Shown piece after piece: positions 60,039 through 64,000 of a DNA stretch of 64,000 nt. The position numbers and the translations under genes are program-made. The stretch is from Anaerolineales bacterium (GTDB taxonomy: Bacteria; Chloroflexota; Anaerolineae; Anaerolineales; UBA4823). Within the stretch, counting starts at the first letter, position 1. Every line of letters begins with the position of its first letter. The stretch lies in contig JANXBJ010000004.1 in assembly GCA_025057645.1 (NCBI GenBank), forward strand, positions 108,971-172,970. Reading direction: 5' to 3'. Under the pieces are notes generated by a model. The model was not told the DNA's origin. It saw only the letters and a list, made by a program, of their open reading frames with translations, and ran no database searches.

Positions 60039-60840
60039 GCTTTCGCTAAGCCGCCTCGGAACGGCGTTTCTGCTCAGCGCAGCGATCAGCGTTCTGGCCT
60101 GGCGGGCCAAGGCGCTCTCGCAGAGCGGTGCAATTGCGGCTTTCTTCGTTGGGGGGGTTGTCTTTGGGGTAGGCGGCTGGAGCGGCGCAGCGGTTCTATT
60201 GACCTTTTTTCTCAGTTCGAGTTTGCTCTCGCGCGCCTTTGCTCGACACAAAGAAGAGCTTGGTCAGTTTGTCCTCAAAGGGACGGAGCGGGATGCCGCG
60301 CAGGTGTTGGCTAATGGGGGGTTCAGCACCCTCTGTGTGTTACTCGGATTGCAGTTTCCTATGTTCTCTGGGTGGTTCCTCGCCTTTTGTGGCGGGCTTG
60401 CGGCGGCCAACGCCGATACTTGGGCAACCGAGCTAGGTGCTCTTTCGCCTCAGCCGCCGCGGCTGTTGAGCACCGGTCAAATTGTGCCGCGCGGGACCTC
60501 CGGAGGAGTAACGCCGCTGGGACTCTTGGCCTCTTTGCTGGGAGCGGCTCTAGTGGGAGCGGTGGCTGCCTGGTTTGCCTCCGAAAGGCTGCTCACCTTT
60601 GGTGCGGTCAGCGTGGGAGGCGTGGTCGGCAGTTTGTTCGACTCCTGGCTCGGCGCCGGCTGGCAAGCCGTATACCGTTGTTCGCGGTGTGAGAAGGAAA
60701 CAGAACAGCATCCCCGCCATGCCTGTGGCGAGCAGACCTATCGAGTGCGGGGCTGGAAGTGGCTGGATAACGATGGGGTCAATTTCGCTTGCACGGTTCT
60801 GGGAGGGATCGTCGCAGCGGGCCTGGGTTTGCTCCGTTGA
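60028..60840 (+). CDS. DUF92 / VTE6-like membrane protein
   Basis: 270 residues from ATG 60028. Six to seven membrane helices with the DUF92 motifs RDAAQVLANGG, AAANADTWATELG, VPRGTSGGVTPLG and SLFDSWLGAGWQ; a C-x2-C...H-x-C insertion (YRCSRCEKE...HAC) lies before the last helix. Plant and cyanobacterial relatives (VTE6) phosphorylate phytyl phosphate; function in this group is not established. Overlaps the upstream PH-like gene. Confidence 0.88.
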   Translation: MWSELSLSRLGTAFLLSAAISVLAWRAKALSQSGAIAAFFVGGVVFGVGGWSGAAVLLTFFLSSSLLSRAFARHKEELGQFVLKGTERDAAQVLANGGFSTLCVLLGLQFPMFSGWFLAFCGGLAAANADTWATELGALSPQPPRLLSTGQIVPRGTSGGVTPLGLLASLLGAALVGAVAAWFASERLLTFGAVSVGGVVGSLFDSWLGAGWQAVYRCSRCEKETEQHPRHACGEQTYRVRGWKWLDNDGVNFACTVLGGIVAAGLGLLR

Positions 60841-60955
60841 GCCATACCCTGGGTGGTTTGAGTAGCCGGCACCGAGCAGCGCAGCCAGACCCATTTTCTC
60901 ACAGCTCTTGTGCAGCTTAAGCCTGCTCTGCCCGCATTTTCCCCTCGCACCCCGA

Positions 60956-60984
60956 TTGACGGAGCGCATTTCCTATGGTAAACT
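60956..60984 (+). promoter_or_regulatory. Promoter of the arg leader
   Basis: TTGACG (60956-60961), 17 bp, TAAACT (60979-60984) with TG at 60976-60977. Predicted start near 60991, so the leader-peptide ATG at 60995 would be almost leaderless. Confidence 0.65.
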
Positions 60985-60994
60985 TCGCTAGGAT

Positions 60995-61084
60995 ATGCAT
61001 CTTTCCCTAGCCCTGTTTACCCGTATGCGTCGTCACTTCCTGACCCGCCCCGGGGAAGGAAGGGATGCACGCACAGAGTCGTAG
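60995..61084 (+). CDS. Arginine-rich leader peptide (29 aa)
   Basis: ATG 60995 to TAG 61082-61084, reading [20 protein letters not shown] then EGRDARTES. Six Arg codons: 61022, 61028, 61031, 61046, 61061, 61070. CTTCCT (61036-61041), just after the Arg pair, can pair with AGGAAG (61057-61062) and hide the antiterminator strand GGGAAGGAAGGG (61053-61064). A ribosome stalled at Arg codons would cover CTTCCT and free that strand. This fits a classic attenuation leader for arginine biosynthesis; function is inferred. Confidence 0.7.
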   Translation: MHLSLALFTRMRRHFLTRPGEGRDARTES

Positions 61085-61119
61085 CATCTATCTATGCCTA
61101 CCGTTGACGATCGAGAGCG

Positions 61120-61152
61120 AGCCCTCCTTCCCGGAGGGCTTGTTTGTATTAT
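61120..61152 (+). terminator. Attenuator terminator before argG
   Basis: AGCCCTCC (61120-61127), 5-nt loop, GGAGGGCT (61133-61140), then TGTTTGTATTAT. It lies between the Arg leader peptide and argG. Its 5' arm and loop CCCTCCTTCCC (61122-61132) are complementary, apart from one bulged A, to GGGAAGGAAGGG at 61053-61064 in the leader, giving an antiterminator alternative. Confidence 0.8.
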
Positions 61153-61172
61153 CTGGCATTGAGGAGTGTGAG

Positions 61173-62432
61173 ATGAGCAAGCCCGAAGTGAAGAAAGTGG
61201 TCTTAGCCTACTCCGGAGGCCTGGATACCTCGGTGATTGTCCCTTGGCTCAGGGAGAACTATGGGTGCGAGGTGATCTGTTTCACCGCCAATATCGGTCA
61301 GGGGGAGGAATTGGAGGGTCTGGAGGCAAAGGCTTTGGCAAGCGGCGCCAGCCGGTTGATCGTGCGCGATCTGCGAGAGGAGTTTGCGCGGGATTATCTC
61401 TTTCGCCTGCTGCGCGCCGGGGCAGTTTATGAGCGCAAGTACTTGCTGGGGACCTCGATCGCCCGTCCCCTGATTGCCAAACATCAAGTGGAGATCGCCC
61501 ATGAAGTGGGGGCCGATGCGGTTGCCCATGGGGCCACGGGCAAAGGGAATGATCAGGTGCGTTTTGAACTGACCTATATGGCGCTCGACCCGCGCTTGAA
61601 GGTGATCGCCCCCTGGCGGGAGTGGGATATCCGCTCTCGGGAGGATGCCATCGCCTATGCTCGAAAACATAACATTCCCGTTAAGGCCTCTCTCCGCTCG
61701 ATTTTCAGTCGCGATGGCAATCTCTGGCATCTTTCTCACGAGGGAGGGCCTCTGGAAGACCCATGGCAAGAACCCGAGGAGGAGATGTTCCAGTTAACCG
61801 TATCCCCTCAGCGCGCCCCTGACCAGGCCGAAGCGATTGAAATCGGTTTTGAGTGCGGTACACCGGTCTCCTTGAATGGCGAGAGGCTCTCTCCGGCGAC
61901 GTTGATCGAGCGCCTCAATCGTCTGGGCGGCAAGCACGGCATCGGCCGCGCCGATCTGGTCGAGAACCGCCTGGTGGGGATGAAGTCGCGCGGGGTTTAT
62001 GAAACACCAGGAGGCACGATCCTGCTCGCTGCGCATCGCGAGTTAGAGTCGCTCACCCTCGATAAAGAGACTCTGCACTTCAAGGACTTGGTGGCTCTGA
62101 AATATGCCGAGTTGGTCTACAACGGTCAGTGGTTTTCGCCGCTACGGGAGGCGCTGGATGCCTTCGTGGATAACACCCAAGGCCCGGTGACGGGCGAGGT
62201 GCGTCTTAAGCTATATAAGGGCAATGTCCTTGTGGTCGGGCGGCGCAGCCCCTTCAGCCTCTATCGGGAAGATTTTGCCACCTTCGGTCAGGAGGACGTC
62301 TATAATCAGACCGATGCCCAAGGCTTTATTCGTCTGTTCGGTTTGCCGCTCAAGGTGCGCGCGCTCAACGGCTTGCCGGTTTCCGGGTTGGATATGCCCC
62401 GACCGGATTACTCCCGCTTCAAGCGGGACTAG
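61173..62432 (+). CDS. argG: Argininosuccinate synthase
   Basis: 419 residues from ATG 61173 with GAGGAG at 61161-61166; the frame is open back to 61065 but that part is the attenuator. It joins citrulline and aspartate with ATP. Seen: the PP-loop [10 protein letters not shown], the citrulline/aspartate site [13 protein letters not shown], and [19 protein letters not shown] near 290. Full family length. Followed after 12 bp by argH; controlled by the Arg leader. Confidence 0.97.
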   Translation: MSKPEVKKVVLAYSGGLDTSVIVPWLRENYGCEVICFTANIGQGEELEGLEAKALASGASRLIVRDLREEFARDYLFRLLRAGAVYERKYLLGTSIARPLIAKHQVEIAHEVGADAVAHGATGKGNDQVRFELTYMALDPRLKVIAPWREWDIRSREDAIAYARKHNIPVKASLRSIFSRDGNLWHLSHEGGPLEDPWQEPEEEMFQLTVSPQRAPDQAEAIEIGFECGTPVSLNGERLSPATLIERLNRLGGKHGIGRADLVENRLVGMKSRGVYETPGGTILLAAHRELESLTLDKETLHFKDLVALKYAELVYNGQWFSPLREALDAFVDNTQGPVTGEVRLKLYKGNVLVVGRRSPFSLYREDFATFGQEDVYNQTDAQGFIRLFGLPLKVRALNGLPVSGLDMPRPDYSRFKRD

Positions 62433-62444
62433 GGGAGAGCGAGG

Positions 62445-63809
62445 ATGACCCTGTGGGGTGGTCGGTTTCGCGAGTCGATGGAAGAGTCCGCTTGGCGACT
62501 CAATGCTTCTTTGCCCTTCGACCGGCGCCTGGCCGAGCAAGATGTGCGCGGCAGTCGGGCTTGGGCTAACGCCCTCTGTCGCGCTGGTTTGCTCACTCCA
62601 GAAGAAAATGCCCAAATCCAAAACGCTCTCGGCACAATTCTGGAGGAGTTCCGGCGGGGGGAGTTCCAATTCCAGCCGCACGATGAGGATATTCACACTG
62701 CAGTGGAGCGGCGTCTGACCGAGCTGATCGGTCCGGTGGCGGGCAAACTACACACCGGGCGCAGTCGCAACGATCAGGTGGCTACCGACTTTCGCCTATG
62801 GGTTTTAGAGGCTATTGACCGGTTGGGTGCGGCGTTGCGCAACTTTCAAGCCGTTTTGGTGGCGCGCGCCGAACAGGACCTGGCTCTGATCCTGCCGGGT
62901 TACACCCATTTGCAACGGGCGCAACCGATCCTGCTCAGCCATTGGTGGCTTGCCCACTTTTGGCCGTTGCAACGCGATCGTCAACGGCTGCTCGAGCTGC
63001 GCAAGCGCACTGCGGTCTTACCTTTGGGCAGCGGGGCGCTGGCCGGCACACCGTTCCCCGTTGACCGGCAGGCGCTGGCCGCCGAGTTGGGGTTCGAGGT
63101 CCCCTGCGCCAACAGCATCGATGGCGTCTCCGACCGGGACTTTGCCGTCGAGTTCCTCTTCTGCGCCAGCTTGGTTGGGGTGCATCTGGCGCGCCTGTGC
63201 GAGAGCTTGGTCATCTTCACCAGTGCTGAGTTCGGCTTTTTTACCCTAGCAGAGGCCTATTCCACCGGTTCCAGCTTAATGCCCCAAAAGAAGAATCCGG
63301 ATTTGTTTGAGTTGGGGCGCGCCAAGGCGGGCAAGCTAATCGGCTTGCTCAGCGGGTTGTTGACCACGCTCAAGGGTCTGCCCTCGGCCTACGATAAGGA
63401 CCTTCAGGAGGATAAACCGCCCGTCTTTGCTGCTTACGATACTCTGATGGAAGTTCTGCCGCCCCTGGGGGGAGCGATTGCGACCCTGAAGGTCAACGCC
63501 GAGAGGTTGGCCGCAAGTTTCGAGCCGGCTCTGTTCGCCACCGACCTTGCTGATTATTTGGTTGAAAAGGGAGTGCCCTTCCGCCAAGCGCACGAGTGGG
63601 TAGGCCAAGCGGTGCGCGCAGCCGAAGAGCAGGGGATAACACTGGAGCGATTGTCCCTTGAGGTATACCGGGCGATCACTCCCCATTTTGAAGCGGATCT
63701 CTACGCTGTCTTCGATCCCTTGCGCAGCGTCACTCGCCGCAAGGAAGAAGGGGGAACAGCGCCGGAGGCGGTTCAGCGTCAGCTAGCCCGGGCAAAGGCG
63801 CTGCTATGA
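62445..63809 (+). CDS. argH: Argininosuccinate lyase
   Basis: 454 residues of the fumarase/ASL superfamily. It splits argininosuccinate into arginine and fumarate. Seen: LWGGRFRESMEES start, HTGRSRNDQVATDFRLW, and the catalytic-loop signature GSSLMPQKKNPD. GGAGAGCGAGG precedes the ATG. Second gene of the argGH operon. Confidence 0.97.
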   Translation: MTLWGGRFRESMEESAWRLNASLPFDRRLAEQDVRGSRAWANALCRAGLLTPEENAQIQNALGTILEEFRRGEFQFQPHDEDIHTAVERRLTELIGPVAGKLHTGRSRNDQVATDFRLWVLEAIDRLGAALRNFQAVLVARAEQDLALILPGYTHLQRAQPILLSHWWLAHFWPLQRDRQRLLELRKRTAVLPLGSGALAGTPFPVDRQALAAELGFEVPCANSIDGVSDRDFAVEFLFCASLVGVHLARLCESLVIFTSAEFGFFTLAEAYSTGSSLMPQKKNPDLFELGRAKAGKLIGLLSGLLTTLKGLPSAYDKDLQEDKPPVFAAYDTLMEVLPPLGGAIATLKVNAERLAASFEPALFATDLADYLVEKGVPFRQAHEWVGQAVRAAEEQGITLERLSLEVYRAITPHFEADLYAVFDPLRSVTRRKEEGGTAPEAVQRQLARAKALL

Positions 63810-63864
63810 GAAAAGGCGACATGCGCTTCGGGCCTTCGGGGTTTCTGAGAGAAAAATTAAAAAT

Positions 63865-63911
63865 TTTTCGCAAATGAGGGGCATTTTGGCGCAAAATGCG
63901 ATTTGCGAAAA
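63865..63911. terminator. Nested hairpin after argH
   Basis: TTTTCGCAAAT (63865-63875) pairs with ATTTGCGAAAA (63901-63911); inside, GCATTTT (63881-63887) pairs with AAAATGC (63893-63899). It probably ends the argGH transcript. The remaining 63912-64000 shows no gene. Confidence 0.7.
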
Positions 63912-64000
63912 TACGAAGTCAACTGATGCTTCTCCTCGAAGTGGGCTAGGGAAGAACGGCCGCTGTGGGGCTCAAATTAGGGCGATTCTCTTGGCAAAGG

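Noticed and set aside
61065-61172. In-frame extension of ArgG back to ATG 61065
   Set aside because: It spans the attenuator terminator and lacks homology to ArgG; ATG 61173 has a good ribosome site and the family-typical start.

Overview
The window looks like a chromosomal segment of a Chloroflexota bacterium, probably a warm-adapted aerobic member of the Anaerolineae. This is inferred from gene content: tandem LGFP-like lipoproteins, a MoeA fused to a binding-protein-like domain, a CtaA/CtaB fusion, SURF1 in the oxidase operon, a giant TPR protein beside a caspase-fold protease, and moderate GC. No rRNA or tRNA gene was recognised and no intact mobile element was seen.

Region 1 (1-11.5 kb, minus strand) is one compact operon: a TIM-barrel-like protein, FtsZ, several small or membrane proteins, a 1907-residue TPR protein, and a gingipain/caspase-fold (C25-like) protein that runs off the left edge. 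It is the least familiar unit here. Its FtsZ has a canonical C-terminal peptide but a His in place of the second catalytic Asp of the T7 loop. Two paralogous LGFP-like lipoproteins (11.7-14.7 kb) diverge from it behind a strong extended -10 promoter.

Region 2 (14.7-19.4 kb, minus) is rpoN, a PAS/GAF histidine kinase and an NtrC-type regulator that lacks a DNA-binding domain. A near-consensus -24/-12 promoter lies just upstream of rpoN. Region 3 (19.6-28 kb, plus) holds proline dehydrogenase, a UbiA-like membrane protein, two MoeA proteins, a Bcp peroxiredoxin and a NarL-type two-component pair.

Region 4 (28.2-35.8 kb, plus) is an aa3-type cytochrome oxidase operon (ctaC, ctaD, ctaF, ctaE, Sco, cupredoxin-like protein, SURF1, ctaAB). 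A pseudo-receiver is fused in frame ahead of ctaC, and ctaC carries an apparent one-base frameshift in its cytochrome c domain. Region 5 (35.8-41 kb, minus) is a polyphosphate operon: ppx, CHAD, sixA, ppk1. Region 6 (41.4-45.8 kb) is a MacAB-like exporter with a doubled FtsX permease.

Region 7 (45.8-47.7 kb) is gene-poor. It has a 15-bp-arm palindrome, a 53-residue small membrane ORF with two promoters, a structured RNA candidate and a two-repeat CRISPR-like remnant. Region 8 (47.7-50.5 kb) has an HTH/Cys-rich regulator with a PCuAC copper chaperone (plausibly serving the oxidase), an L,D-transpeptidase and a small membrane protein.

Region 9 (50.5-57.6 kb, minus) contains a Cys/Met-metabolism PLP enzyme, a PucR regulator and a BtuFCD-like ABC transporter with a THEP1-like NTPase. 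Region 10 (57.8-64 kb, plus) has an M20 peptidase, two membrane proteins and argG-argH.

The most striking regulatory features are two apparent ribosome-mediated attenuators. One is a 38-residue leader with a run of Met codons (MMMGMMM) before the PLP enzyme. The other is a 29-residue Arg-rich leader before argG. Each has a terminator, a complementary antiterminator strand and a sequestering hairpin. The transporter leader at 57.4-57.6 kb has a third terminator/antiterminator switch without an evident leader peptide.
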